Below are positions 8,489 through 19,716 of a stretch of 64,000 nt of DNA, in pieces. Position 1 is the first letter of the stretch. Every line of letters begins with the position of its first letter. Both the position numbers and the translations under genes were made by a program. Under the pieces are notes generated by a model, which was given only the letters and a program-made list of their open reading frames with translations, did not search any database and was not told the DNA's origin. The DNA is from CAYFPX01 sp964519895 (GTDB lineage Bacteria; Myxococcota_A; UBA796; CAJQPC01), in the NCBI GenBank assembly GCA_964519895.1, contig CAZFLE010000007.1:56180-120179 (forward strand). Reading direction: 5' to 3'.

Positions 8489-9784
8489 TCAGGCCCGCCG
8501 GCGGCGCCACCCCAGGCCGAGTACAGCCCACCAGCCCGCCCAGGCCACACCCGGTCGGGCAGCGCAGCCACAGCCCTCGGGCTCGGTGCTGAGCACCACC
8601 GTGTCGCCCATCGGACCGGGATCGTCGATGCTCGCGGCGTCCCACGACCAGGCCCGCTCGTCGCGGTCCTCGGCGTGGGGTGACACCACCAGGAAGCCCC
8701 ACGCATCCCGGTGAAAGTCCGAGAGCCACCCCTGGGCGTGGCCGGACGCGTCGACAGACAGAGGCACGTACTCCAGGACCGGACTGCCCGGCGCCGTCTC
8801 GACGACGCGCACCAGCACGACGGTCCAGGACACCGAGGCATCCCCGTCAAACGAGACCTCCAGGGCCTGGTCCCGACCCCCGGCCCCGGCTTCGAAGGCG
8901 ACCAGGTTGAACCCCAAGCCGCCGGGCTGGACCTCCAGCTCCGGCGCCCCCGACGCCGGCAGCTCAGCGATCGACGCGACGGTCGCGGCACCACGCTCGG
9001 CCGCCGCACCCCAGGCCAGGTCCACCGTGGGCAGCCGGGCAGCCCACTCGGCCCAGACGACCTCGAAGTCCAGGCCCACGGCGGTCAGCGCGTCCGGGAA
9101 GTACAGGTCCTCGCCGCTCTGCGGGCCGGCCCAGGCCCACGTGTCGCGGACCACATCGGCCCCCCCGTGGTGCTCGGCCAGGTAGCTGGCGAGCACCGCG
9201 GTGCCGTACATGTGGTTGCTGCGCTCTGGGTACAGGAACGCGGAGAGGCCCTGGTGCAGGCCCAGGTGTGGGTAGGCCAGGTACTGGTCCACGTCCCACG
9301 CCCAGCTCGCCTGGTCCCCGTCCACCTGGGCGGCGAGCCAGGTCGCAGTGCCCTCCATCCACCACAGCCAGCTGTCGACGCTGTCCAGGTAGGCGCCCAT
9401 GTAGCCGTACTCCGCGGCGTGTCCGAGCTCGTGCGCCGCCACATTCAGAGCCCGGCTGTCGCTGTACTCACCCAGGAAGAGCTCGATCTGAGGCACCGGC
9501 ACCCCGTCGCAGGTCTCGGTCTGGGCCAGGCCTCCGATGCCCGAGCCCTCGCTGGCCCGGACGGCGTAGACGATCGACTCGTCGGTCATCGGCCAGCCGA
9601 GCTCGTCGACGAACACCGTGCGGGCCTGCTCGGCATAGGCGGCGATGGCCTGGCCCTGCTCGACGGTGAGCAGGTCGTCTTCCCACTCGACCCAGAAGTG
9701 TTCCGAGTCCACCCGTTGATCGAACACGTGGCCCGTGCAGGGCTCGTCGGCGGCCAGGGCCAGGGTCGACATCCACAGGACCAT
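8489..9784 (-). CDS. Secreted zinc metalloprotease (gluzincin type) with MYXO-CTERM
   Basis: 431 residues from the ATG at 9784, chosen because a GGAGGTG ribosome site lies 3-9 bases upstream and the next residues MVLWMSTLALA form a signal peptide. Residues 118-122 are HELGH, the zinc-binding HExxH helix, and an MEGTATW segment about 22 residues later supplies the third Glu ligand and the usual gluzincin helix. The second half is beta-rich, and the C-terminus has EGCGC, a hydrophobic stretch and RRRR, a MYXO-CTERM anchor. Predicted to digest proteins at the cell surface. The exact peptidase family is not identified. Confidence 0.8.
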   Translation of the reverse strand: MVLWMSTLALAADEPCTGHVFDQRVDSEHFWVEWEDDLLTVEQGQAIAAYAEQARTVFVDELGWPMTDESIVYAVRASEGSGIGGLAQTETCDGVPVPQIELFLGEYSDSRALNVAAHELGHAAEYGYMGAYLDSVDSWLWWMEGTATWLAAQVDGDQASWAWDVDQYLAYPHLGLHQGLSAFLYPERSNHMYGTAVLASYLAEHHGGADVVRDTWAWAGPQSGEDLYFPDALTAVGLDFEVVWAEWAARLPTVDLAWGAAAERGAATVASIAELPASGAPELEVQPGGLGFNLVAFEAGAGGRDQALEVSFDGDASVSWTVVLVRVVETAPGSPVLEYVPLSVDASGHAQGWLSDFHRDAWGFLVVSPHAEDRDERAWSWDAASIDDPGPMGDTVVLSTEPEGCGCAARPGVAWAGWWAVLGLGWRRRRA

Positions 9785-9828
9785 GGGCACCTCCCTATCC
9801 GACCCCACGGGCGTGGCAGGATGCCCCC

Positions 9829-11541
9829 ATGTGGGCGATCGCTGGCTTGGGCGTGTGGGGGCTGGCCTGTGGCGAGCCGCCCGCCTTGCCGGCCCTGCCC
9901 CCCAGCGTCGATGAATTCGCCTCGGACCCTGCCCTGCTCGCACTCCAAGGCGCCGCCGAGGGCCTGTCCTATGCGGGGCCAGACGATCACCTGTCCCCGG
10001 TAGGGGTCTACCTGGACGATGGGAGCATCTGGGTCTGGTCCGCCTCTCAGCCCCGCCGCGTGGGCCGGCACGGCGGTCCGATCCAGGCCAAGGCACCGGC
10101 CCCCACCCGGCGGTGCGGCCCGGGCTTCTGCGTCGGGGCGCGAGAGATCGTCTGGCGCGGCACCCGAATCCGGGGCTGGTTCCGGGACGGCGCCCCCCAC
10201 GGGGACCACTTCTACGCCCTGACCCGAGACGCCCTTCTCACCTTCGACGACCAGGGCATCGAGCTGGCCCGCACCGCTGTGCCCACCGCCTACCGCCTGG
10301 GCCAGATGGGCGCCGCCCTGTGGGTGCTCGGCGGCGATCCAGAGCTGACCGTGGTCCCGCTGGACCCAAGCGGCCTTCCCGGTGACCCGGTGACCCTCCA
10401 GCGCACGGCCCCTCTCAGAGATGCGGCTTGGGACGGGGAGCGGCTGTGGACCGTCGGTCCCCTGGACACCCCCGTCCGCAGGGACGGCGGCCCGGTGAGG
10501 GACCTGCGCACCGAGGTCACCGCCCTGGCGGGCTCGGACCTCCTCCAGGGCCGGCTCCGGGTGCTCGAACGACACGACTGGGGCGAGCTCGCCATCGACG
10601 GCACCCGCATCGTGGCCGAGCACGGCGTCGTGCGGGCCACGGCCACCGGCTCGGGCCACGTCTGGACCCTGTCCCAGGGCGTCGTCACCGTCCAGGAGAC
10701 CTGTGCCACCCCGTCCGGGGTCGCCCTCGACGGGCCGGACGCGTGGATCGTGTCCTGCCGGCTCGACGACGCGGTGGCGCACAGCAACGGGGTGGTGATC
10801 CCCCTGGACGACACCCCCCGGGACACCCTGGCCGACGCCGGCGAGCGGCTGTTCTACCAGGTCGGCCTGTGGCCGGACACGACCTTCACCTGCAACTCCT
10901 GCCACTGGGACGGCAGCACGGACCACCGCCTGCAGCCGGGCTTCGAGGAGCGGCGCTGGGAGCTGACCCGCCCGGTCGCAGGCACCGGTGCCCTGAGCCC
11001 GATCTTCAGTCCGGGCCAGTCGCCGGACCTGGCCCACGCGGTGGAGGGGCTGGTGCGCGTGCTCGATCCCCGGGCCTGGAGCGATCCCCGGGGTGGGTGG
11101 TGGGCGGAGCCGCGCACCATCCGCACGGACTCCGGCACCCGCACCCTGACGGCCCTCCAGGTGCGCGAGGCGCTGCTGCGGTGGATCCTGGGCCTGGGCC
11201 TGGAGCCCCCCTTTGTCGAGACCCAGGTGGCCCCCGCGTCGCTGGCGCTGTTCGTGGACGAGTGCACCCACTGCCACCAGCCCGTGGCGGACCTGCACAC
11301 CCGAACCCCACAGTCCCCAGAGACCCGACCCCTGGTCTGGGCTGCACCCCTGTTCGCCAAGGTGGGCCCGCCCCCCTTCACGGATCGCGGGAACCGGGTC
11401 AGTCCGCTGACGAACCTGGCCCGCGGCGGCCCCTACTTCACCGACGGCTCGGCCCGGACCCTCGAGGACGTGGTGCGGGCCAAGGGGGACTACAGCGACG
11501 ACCAGGTCGCGATGCTGGTCGAGGTCCTGCTGTCGCTCTGA
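9829..11541 (+). CDS. Di-haem cytochrome c lipoprotein with N-terminal beta-propeller
   Basis: 570 residues with a lipobox LAC near residue 14. About the first 330 residues are repetitive and beta-rich (GVYLDDGSIWVWS; GAALWVLGGDPEL), suggesting a propeller. The C-terminal part has two haem-binding motifs, CNSCH at 355-359 and CTHCH at 479-483, plus GPYFTDGSARTLEDVV, close to the conserved PYFHDGS segment of bacterial cytochrome c peroxidase/MauG proteins. It is probably a periplasm-facing electron-transfer or peroxidase-like protein on the outer membrane. RBS AGGATG precedes the ATG. Confidence 0.8.
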   Translation: MWAIAGLGVWGLACGEPPALPALPPSVDEFASDPALLALQGAAEGLSYAGPDDHLSPVGVYLDDGSIWVWSASQPRRVGRHGGPIQAKAPAPTRRCGPGFCVGAREIVWRGTRIRGWFRDGAPHGDHFYALTRDALLTFDDQGIELARTAVPTAYRLGQMGAALWVLGGDPELTVVPLDPSGLPGDPVTLQRTAPLRDAAWDGERLWTVGPLDTPVRRDGGPVRDLRTEVTALAGSDLLQGRLRVLERHDWGELAIDGTRIVAEHGVVRATATGSGHVWTLSQGVVTVQETCATPSGVALDGPDAWIVSCRLDDAVAHSNGVVIPLDDTPRDTLADAGERLFYQVGLWPDTTFTCNSCHWDGSTDHRLQPGFEERRWELTRPVAGTGALSPIFSPGQSPDLAHAVEGLVRVLDPRAWSDPRGGWWAEPRTIRTDSGTRTLTALQVREALLRWILGLGLEPPFVETQVAPASLALFVDECTHCHQPVADLHTRTPQSPETRPLVWAAPLFAKVGPPPFTDRGNRVSPLTNLARGGPYFTDGSARTLEDVVRAKGDYSDDQVAMLVEVLLSL

Positions 11542-11544
11542 GTT

Positions 11545-11946
11545 CTACCAGCCCCAGCCGCCGCCGTCGTCGCCGTCGTCGCCAGGGTCGTTGCCGCTGC
11601 CGCCGGAGCCGTTCTCCGTCACCTGGACGCTGGGCTCAGCGTCGTCGGTGAGGATGACCACGTTGTTGCCGTGGTCCAGGTCCACGATGCCTGGGAGCGC
11701 CGGCCCGGCGTGCACCGTGATCTCCGCCGCCACCAGGTCCGCGTCGAAGGCGGTCAGCTCGGTCGAGGTCCCTGGCGCCACGTCGTCGAACCAGACCTCG
11801 AGGGTGCCGTCGGCCGCCAGGATGCTCACCGTGATCACGTCGCTGGCGTCGTTCTGGATCGCGATGTGGGGCGTGGTGGTGGTGTAGTCGGCAGTGGACT
11901 CAGACGTGGGGCCACAGGCGGTCAGGAGGGCGAGCATCAGGGTCAT
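11545..11946 (-). CDS. Small lipoprotein with Gly/Asp-rich tail
   Basis: 133 residues from the ATG at 11946 (GGAGA upstream). The signal peptide MTLMLALLTAC ends in a lipobox. The body (HIAIQNDASDVITVSIL ... VAPGTSTELTAF) looks like a single Ig-like beta sandwich, and the tail is GSGGSGNDPGDDGDDGGG. The function is unknown. It is convergent with the cytochrome gene, with a gap of 3 bp. Confidence 0.65.
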   Translation of the reverse strand: MTLMLALLTACGPTSESTADYTTTTPHIAIQNDASDVITVSILAADGTLEVWFDDVAPGTSTELTAFDADLVAAEITVHAGPALPGIVDLDHGNNVVILTDDAEPSVQVTENGSGGSGNDPGDDGDDGGGWGW

Positions 11947-12012
11947 GGGACGTCTCCAGCAGGTTCCTTCCCAGTCTGGTCCCGGGCCCTGCATGCGTCA
12001 TCTTATTGGACC

Positions 12013-14502
12013 TTAAGCCCCTGTGGTCGGCGGATCCGAGCGGACCACGGGTCGCTCTGGGTCCAGCCGCCAGCCTTCCTCGTCCCGCAACAGCAGCCCC
12101 TCGAGACCCTGGCTGCGGAGCTTGGAGAGGGCCACATACACGCGGTTGGCCGCCGCGGCGGGCACGGCCCGCTCCCCAGGCCAGCCGGCCTGGAAGAGCG
12201 CGTCCAGGTCCAGGCTGAGGCCCTGGGCGTGGGCCGTGACCAGAGCCTCGAGCAGCCGCGGCAGCATCCGGTTGCGGGAGACATCGCGCCAGGAGCCGCC
12301 CGGCGCCTTGAATCCCGAGCCGCCGGGGGCGATCAGCAGAGCCGACCCCGACAGCTGGGCTGCCCGCAGCCGGTCCAGCCTGCGCAGGGCCAGCCGGGCC
12401 TCGTCGGAGACCTCGAGCAGGGCCCGGTCCCCGACCCGGGCCGAGCGGGCCTGGTCCAGGCAGCGTGTCAGGTCGTCGTCTCGCCCCAGCGCATGGTCCA
12501 CAAAGGCCCAGGCCAGGCTCACGACAGCCCCAGCCGCCGCGTCGTGCTGGGGCACACACCGCTCCGCCTGGCGGAGCTGCTCCTGGGCCTCGTCGACCCG
12601 GCCCAGCTCGGCCAGCGTCGCCCCCAGTCGGGCCAGCCCGAGGGCCCGGGTGTGGGCGTCCTCGACCGCTTCCAGGTGGGCCAGACAGACCCTGTGGTGA
12701 TCCACCGCCTGGTCCAGGCGCCCCTGGTCCTGGGCCACGGCGCCCAGGTTGCCGCTGGTGATCGCCTGGAAGCGTCGGTCTCCGGCGTCGGCGAGCAGGG
12801 CCTGGGCGGCCTCGAGGGCATGCCGCGCCCCGTCGAGGTCTCCCTGCTCGTGGAGCAGCACGCCCAGGTTGCCCTGAAAGATGCCCTCGACCCTGGCGTC
12901 GCCCAGGCGGCGAAACACCGTGAGGGCCTCCCGATAGCGCATCGCTGCGGCCTCGTAGGCCCCCTGGTCGTGTAGCAGTGCGCCCACGTTGCCTCGGGCC
13001 ACGCCGACCCCAGCCGCGTCCCCGGCTTGCTCCAGCAGGGGCAGAGCCCGCTCGTAGCAGTCCCGGGCCTCGTCCAGGCGCCGCTGTTGGTGGTGAAAGA
13101 CCCCCAGGTCCTTGAGGATGCGCCCACGTCGCCCCGACGGCGGGGCATGGGCGAGAGCCTGTTCCAGAGCCTCTCGGGCCCGGTCCAGGGCGCCGGAGCG
13201 CTGCAGCGCCAGCCCCAGGGCCTGGAGTCCACGGGCCCGGACCTCGTCCTCTCCGCCTTGGAGGGCCAGACCCCCTTCGAGCAGCCGGATCAACAGGGAC
13301 ACGGGCCCGGTGCGCAGCAGGAGGGGCGCGAGCACGACCGCAAGGCGGAGCGCTGTCGCCCCCTCCTGGCCCGTCACGGACCCTTCGAAGGCCACCAGCA
13401 GGTTGCCCCGAGCCGGCGCCAGCACCCGGGCGTCGGCCCCGGCGTCGATCTCGGCCTGACGAGCCTCTCCCCACGCCAGATAGTGCGCCCGATGGCGCCG
13501 TCGGACCTCGACGCTCGCGTCGCTGCCCTCGAGTCGCTCCAGCGCATAGGCAGCGATGGGTTCGTACAGACGGAACACCCCGGGCGCGACACGGCGCACC
13601 AGCGACCGCTCCCGCAAGGCCATGAGCGTGCGCCGGGCATTGCCGTGGAGCACCGCACGCGCCGCCGCCAGGTCAAAGGTGCCCCGAAAGATCCCACAAG
13701 CTGCAAGCGCCTGTTGGAGGCCCGGATCCAGCAGCGCCCACGACCAGTCCAGGGATCCACGCAAGGTCGCCTGGCGCTCGCTGGCCCCCCGACGCCCGTG
13801 GTCCAGGAGCGACGTGGACTGGGCCAGTCGGGCCAGGACACCCTCCAGGCCGAGCAGATCCACCTGGGGCGCCACCAGCTCGATGGCCAGTGGAAGCCCG
13901 TCGAGCTTGCGAACCAGCTCGGCCACCAGCGCCGCGTCCCGCCCCTGGGGCTCGAAGTCGTCCCACGTGTCCCGGACCCGGGCCACGAGCAGCGCCACCG
14001 CCGCGGTCTGCTCGCTCCCGGAGGGCAAGGCCAGGGGTGCCAGCTCGTGGCAGCACTCCTGGGCCAGCCGCAGCCGCTCCCGGCTGGTGACGAGCACCCG
14101 CAGCGCCGGGGCCTGGGCGAGCCACTCCGAGACCAGCGCAGCGAGGGGCTCCACGACCTGTTCCCCGTTGTCCAACACCAGGCACGGTGCCTCCAGCGCC
14201 GCCAGACGAGCCCCCACCGAGCGGCTGGGATCGGGCCCGGCCGGCACGCCCAGTGCACCGGCAACCTCGACGGCGATGTCGTCGCCCGTACGGCAGTCCG
14301 GCAGGGCCACGAAACAACTCAGGGCACGCTCACGGGCGAGCGCCATGGCCAACCGCGTCTTGCCGATCCCTGCAGGACCCCACAGGGTCACCACCCGCTG
14401 GGGCCCCTCCAGCAGGTCCCGCACACGGGCCAGCGACGACTCCCGACCGAGCAGAGGCGTGGGATCCGGGGGGGGCAGCCGCAGGGGACTCGGGACCGTC
14501 AG
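12013..14502 (-). CDS. STAND-type ATPase regulator with TPR array and C-terminal winged helix
   Basis: About 829 residues. An AAA/NB-ARC-type NTPase comes first: LLGRESSLARV, Walker A GPAGIGKT (Lys near 48), CLVLDN as Walker B and RVLVTSRERL as sensor, followed by the helical GLPLAIELVA region. From about residue 370 there are 8 or more TPR units. The last 90 residues (NRVYVALSKLR, GLLLRDEEGWRLDP) resemble a winged-helix DNA-binding domain of the SARP/AfsR type, here at the C-terminus instead of the usual N-terminus. No ATG/GTG/TTG fits before LLGRE; a CTG at 14502 overlaps the upstream stop as CTGA, so a coupled CTG start is proposed. Likely a ligand-gated transcription factor. Confidence 0.75.
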   Translation of the reverse strand: MTVPSPLRLPPPDPTPLLGRESSLARVRDLLEGPQRVVTLWGPAGIGKTRLAMALARERALSCFVALPDCRTGDDIAVEVAGALGVPAGPDPSRSVGARLAALEAPCLVLDNGEQVVEPLAALVSEWLAQAPALRVLVTSRERLRLAQECCHELAPLALPSGSEQTAAVALLVARVRDTWDDFEPQGRDAALVAELVRKLDGLPLAIELVAPQVDLLGLEGVLARLAQSTSLLDHGRRGASERQATLRGSLDWSWALLDPGLQQALAACGIFRGTFDLAAARAVLHGNARRTLMALRERSLVRRVAPGVFRLYEPIAAYALERLEGSDASVEVRRRHRAHYLAWGEARQAEIDAGADARVLAPARGNLLVAFEGSVTGQEGATALRLAVVLAPLLLRTGPVSLLIRLLEGGLALQGGEDEVRARGLQALGLALQRSGALDRAREALEQALAHAPPSGRRGRILKDLGVFHHQQRRLDEARDCYERALPLLEQAGDAAGVGVARGNVGALLHDQGAYEAAAMRYREALTVFRRLGDARVEGIFQGNLGVLLHEQGDLDGARHALEAAQALLADAGDRRFQAITSGNLGAVAQDQGRLDQAVDHHRVCLAHLEAVEDAHTRALGLARLGATLAELGRVDEAQEQLRQAERCVPQHDAAAGAVVSLAWAFVDHALGRDDDLTRCLDQARSARVGDRALLEVSDEARLALRRLDRLRAAQLSGSALLIAPGGSGFKAPGGSWRDVSRNRMLPRLLEALVTAHAQGLSLDLDALFQAGWPGERAVPAAAANRVYVALSKLRSQGLEGLLLRDEEGWRLDPERPVVRSDPPTTGA

Positions 14503-15077
14503 GGGTCGACGAGCGTCACGGTGAAGTCGTGGGGACCGGTCGACCCTTCGACGCGCACCGGGAGCCCGCCGTCCTCGAGCCCCAAGTTCACCGGCGTGAC
14601 CTGGCGCAGCACGCCGGCGTCGGGATCGCACCACGCTCCCTGGGCACTCAGCTCGCCGGTCTGCTCCGAGACCACGACCCCCGCGGTGCAGCCCCCATCG
14701 TCGGCCTCGTAGAGGCCCACCAGATCGTCCTGTCCGGGCTCGGCGGACCACTCCGAGGACCCGTCGGGGCCCTCGAGGGTGCCCTGCCAGGCCTCGCCAT
14801 CCCAGGTGCCAGCCAGCGTCCACTCGCCTTCTGTCAGCGCCACGGCGTCGCTGTCGACCGTGCCCTGGAACCAGCGGGTCCAGTCCTGGAGCGTGGTCTC
14901 CCCGCCGCAGACATAGGCGACCACGGCGGCATTGTCGTGCCAGCTGAGTCCCACCACCGCATCGGAAGACGCGACCTGACCGACCGCGGCGGAGGTCGCG
15001 TCGTCGTCGTTGGCGCAGCCCGTCGCTAGCATCCCCAGCCCCAGCCACCGGATCCAGCCCACCATGGCCGCAACCAT
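14499..15077 (-). CDS. Lipoprotein of unknown function
   Basis: 192 residues. N-terminal signal MVGWIRWLGLGMLATGC with lipobox (Cys about 21), then a beta-rich domain (GEWTLAGTWDGEAWQGTLEG; CTAGVVVSEQTGELSAQGAW) that looks like a lipocalin- or barrel-like small-molecule fold. Start ambiguity: ATG at 15077 or 15065. The stop overlaps the proposed CTG start of the STAND regulator, so the lipoprotein and regulator probably form one transcription unit, possibly sensor and effector; that last point is inference. Confidence 0.65.
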   Translation of the reverse strand: MVAAMVGWIRWLGLGMLATGCANDDDATSAAVGQVASSDAVVGLSWHDNAAVVAYVCGGETTLQDWTRWFQGTVDSDAVALTEGEWTLAGTWDGEAWQGTLEGPDGSSEWSAEPGQDDLVGLYEADDGGCTAGVVVSEQTGELSAQGAWCDPDAGVLRQVTPVNLGLEDGGLPVRVEGSTGPHDFTVTLVDP

Positions 15078-15243
15078 ACCCCGCCGGAACCGGGGGGAGC
15101 CGCAGCCTGTCGGATCCCTCGGGCATTCTGCGAACGTTCCGCGTCACTGGGGTGTCTTCCTTGAGCGCCCCCCGCCCCGGTGGTAGCTTTCGGCTGGCAC
15201 GGGCGGGGTTCCCGTCTCCGTACCCAGGACTGGTACCGGCTCG

Positions 15244-16776
15244 ATGATCGTCACCTGCCCGAGCTGCAGCGCTCGCTACAAACTCGACGACTCCAAGATC
15301 ACCGGCCGCGGTGCCCGCATTACCTGCCCTCGGTGCCGCCACGTCTTCGTGGTCTTCCCATCCGGGTCTGCCAAGGCCGAAAAGGCCGAGGAAGACACCT
15401 CTCGCAACGAGGCCGTGGCGTCCGGTCGCTCGGCAGCAGCGGCCGGCGGAGGGCCTTCGCTCAAGGTCGTGACGGCGCCCTCCGGATCCGCCCCTAAGCC
15501 CCGCCGCTCCGCCGAGGACCTGGACTTCCGGACCGTCGGCATCCCGTCGTGGAAGGTCAAGGTCAAGATCGGGCTGGTCTACGACTTCTCCGACATCAAG
15601 ACCCTACGCAAGTACATCCAAGACGGCCGCGTGACCCCCGAGGACGCGATCAGCCACGACGGATCCACCTGGAAGACCATCGGTGACATCCCCGACCTGG
15701 ATGCCTACTTCGTCGAGATCTACGAGGCCGCCGAGAGCCAGCGCGCCGCGGCGAACCCCGACAACGCCTTCGCCGACGAGTCCCCGACCACCATCGTGGG
15801 CATGGGCAGCCTGGGCCGGAACCTGGCGTCCGAAGCCCTCCGCCAAGCCACCGAAGAAGCCCTGTCCGACAGCTCACAGCCCGGCATGGGTGCCGGCTTC
15901 AACAGCGGCGCGAGCCCAGCCCCGACCGGCGGCGGCACCACCGGTGGCGGCGAGGGCAACCCCTTCGTAGACCCCTTCGCAGCCCTCAAGGATCGGCAGC
16001 GCGAGCGCATCCAGTCCCGCCGCTCCGGGGGCGCAGCAGAGGCCAAGAAGGCCAAGGACGCCCAGGCATCTCAGTCCCGCTTCCTGTTGGTCGCCCTGGT
16101 GCTCGTGGGTCTGGGCGGGGTCTGGTGGCTGATGGGGCAACAGTCCGGCCCGGCCGCCGGATCGATCCAGCCGGCCGCACCCGTCACCAACAAGCTCGAC
16201 ACCGAACAGATCGCCAAGCAGGCGCGCGACGATCTCGAGCGCCAGATGAGGGAGACCCTCAAGGAGATCGAGCCCGAGGAGCCCGTGGAGCCCCCGGAGC
16301 CCGAGCTCATTCCGATCCGTCCCGACGACCCGACCCAGCGCCGCGCTGTGCCGCCGAGCACCGCGACCAACCCGGCCCCCACCCCGCCGGTCCAACAGGC
16401 CGCGCCCGCCGCCACCCTGGCCACCGCGTCGGACCACGTCGACACCGCCTGGGACGCCATCCGCCGGAACGACTGGAACACCGCCTTCCAGGCCTGCCGC
16501 GCCGCCAAGGGTCTGGAGGCTCGCAACCCAAAGGTCATGATGGCCTGCGGCGCCGCCCAGTTCCACAAGGGCCAGATCGACGCCGCGAGCCAGGATCTAT
16601 CTGGCGCTGAAGCCGCTGGCAGCCGCGATGCACGCCTCAAGAAGTACCAGTGTCTGGTCGCCGAGAACCAGGGAGACTACGCAGGTGCGGTAGGCTTCTG
16701 CCGCACCTACCTGGCCACCAATCCTTCGGACGCGGCCAGGATCCAGGCGCTCATCGACGACATGACCGGCGGCTAG
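15244..16776 (+). CDS. Zinc-ribbon/GYF/TPR membrane protein, AgmX/GltJ-like
   Basis: 510 residues. The N-terminus is an MJ0042-type zinc ribbon with CPSC (5-8) and CPRC (28-31). A GYF-like domain follows at roughly 100-160 (IKTLRKYIQDGRVTPEDA ... STWKTIGDIPDL). A single transmembrane helix lies near residues 278-298 (FLLVALVLVGLGGVWW), then a Pro/Glu-rich linker and a C-terminal TPR region. This order (cytoplasmic zinc finger and GYF, one helix, periplasmic part) matches GltJ/AgmX of the Myxococcus gliding and adhesion machinery. The gene at 16787 has the same design, so the two probably act together in an envelope-spanning complex. Confidence 0.75.
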   Translation: MIVTCPSCSARYKLDDSKITGRGARITCPRCRHVFVVFPSGSAKAEKAEEDTSRNEAVASGRSAAAAGGGPSLKVVTAPSGSAPKPRRSAEDLDFRTVGIPSWKVKVKIGLVYDFSDIKTLRKYIQDGRVTPEDAISHDGSTWKTIGDIPDLDAYFVEIYEAAESQRAAANPDNAFADESPTTIVGMGSLGRNLASEALRQATEEALSDSSQPGMGAGFNSGASPAPTGGGTTGGGEGNPFVDPFAALKDRQRERIQSRRSGGAAEAKKAKDAQASQSRFLLVALVLVGLGGVWWLMGQQSGPAAGSIQPAAPVTNKLDTEQIAKQARDDLERQMRETLKEIEPEEPVEPPEPELIPIRPDDPTQRRAVPPSTATNPAPTPPVQQAAPAATLATASDHVDTAWDAIRRNDWNTAFQACRAAKGLEARNPKVMMACGAAQFHKGQIDAASQDLSGAEAAGSRDARLKKYQCLVAENQGDYAGAVGFCRTYLATNPSDAARIQALIDDMTGG

Positions 16777-16786
16777 CTCCTCTCCC

Positions 16787-19270
<2,484 letters not shown>

Positions 19271-19313
19271 ACGTCCAGTGGGACCGAGATAGACGGGCCG
19301 CTCAGGAGGAATG

Positions 19314-19640
19314 ATGCCCGACCAGAAGCGCCCGGAAGAGGAAGACTACTTCTCCAAGCGAGACGCCGAGAAGAAGGCCGCGCTCAAGGCCGATCTCGAC
19401 GCCAAGGCCAGCGCGGCGGCCCGCGCCCAGGCCGCCCTCCTTCACCACATGAAGTGCGGGAAGTGCGGTGGCGACCTGGCCAGCCGGCTGTTCAAGGGCG
19501 TGGAGATCGACGTCTGCCCCGACTGCGGCTCGGTCCTGCTGGACCCGGGTGAGCTCGAGCAGCTGGCCGGTCACGAGTCCGACAGCTCCGTGCTCGAGAC
19601 CCTGGCCGGCTTCTTCACGGCGGGCAGCAAGTCCAAGTAG
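19314..19640 (+). CDS. Small zinc-ribbon protein (zf-TFIIB type)
   Basis: 108 residues. An AGGAGG ribosome site at 19304-19309 fits the ATG at 19314 better than the adjacent ATG at 19311. The N-terminal 45 residues are a charged helix (EKKAALKADLDAKASAAARAQ). Then come KCGKCGG and VCPDCGSVLLDPGELEQL, the CxxC pairs and ExxQL tail of the zf-TFIIB/COG3809 family, small proteins often found with motility or protein-quality genes. It probably belongs to the same transcription unit as the two zinc-ribbon membrane proteins upstream. Confidence 0.8.
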   Translation: MPDQKRPEEEDYFSKRDAEKKAALKADLDAKASAAARAQAALLHHMKCGKCGGDLASRLFKGVEIDVCPDCGSVLLDPGELEQLAGHESDSSVLETLAGFFTAGSKSK

Positions 19641-19716
19641 CGCCGCGCCTGGGCGCTCTGAAGAATCCGCCGCGCAGTGCGTCTGTGGCAGGGACTCGTC
19701 CTCGCCGGGAGCCACT

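Noticed and set aside
15195..15220. Sigma54-like TGGCAC element before the AgmX-like gene
   Set aside because: The -12 position reads GT instead of GC, so the match is too weak.
14503..15342. N-terminal extension of the STAND regulator
   Set aside because: Overlaps the lipoprotein gene in another frame and is Arg/Gly-rich without conserved features.
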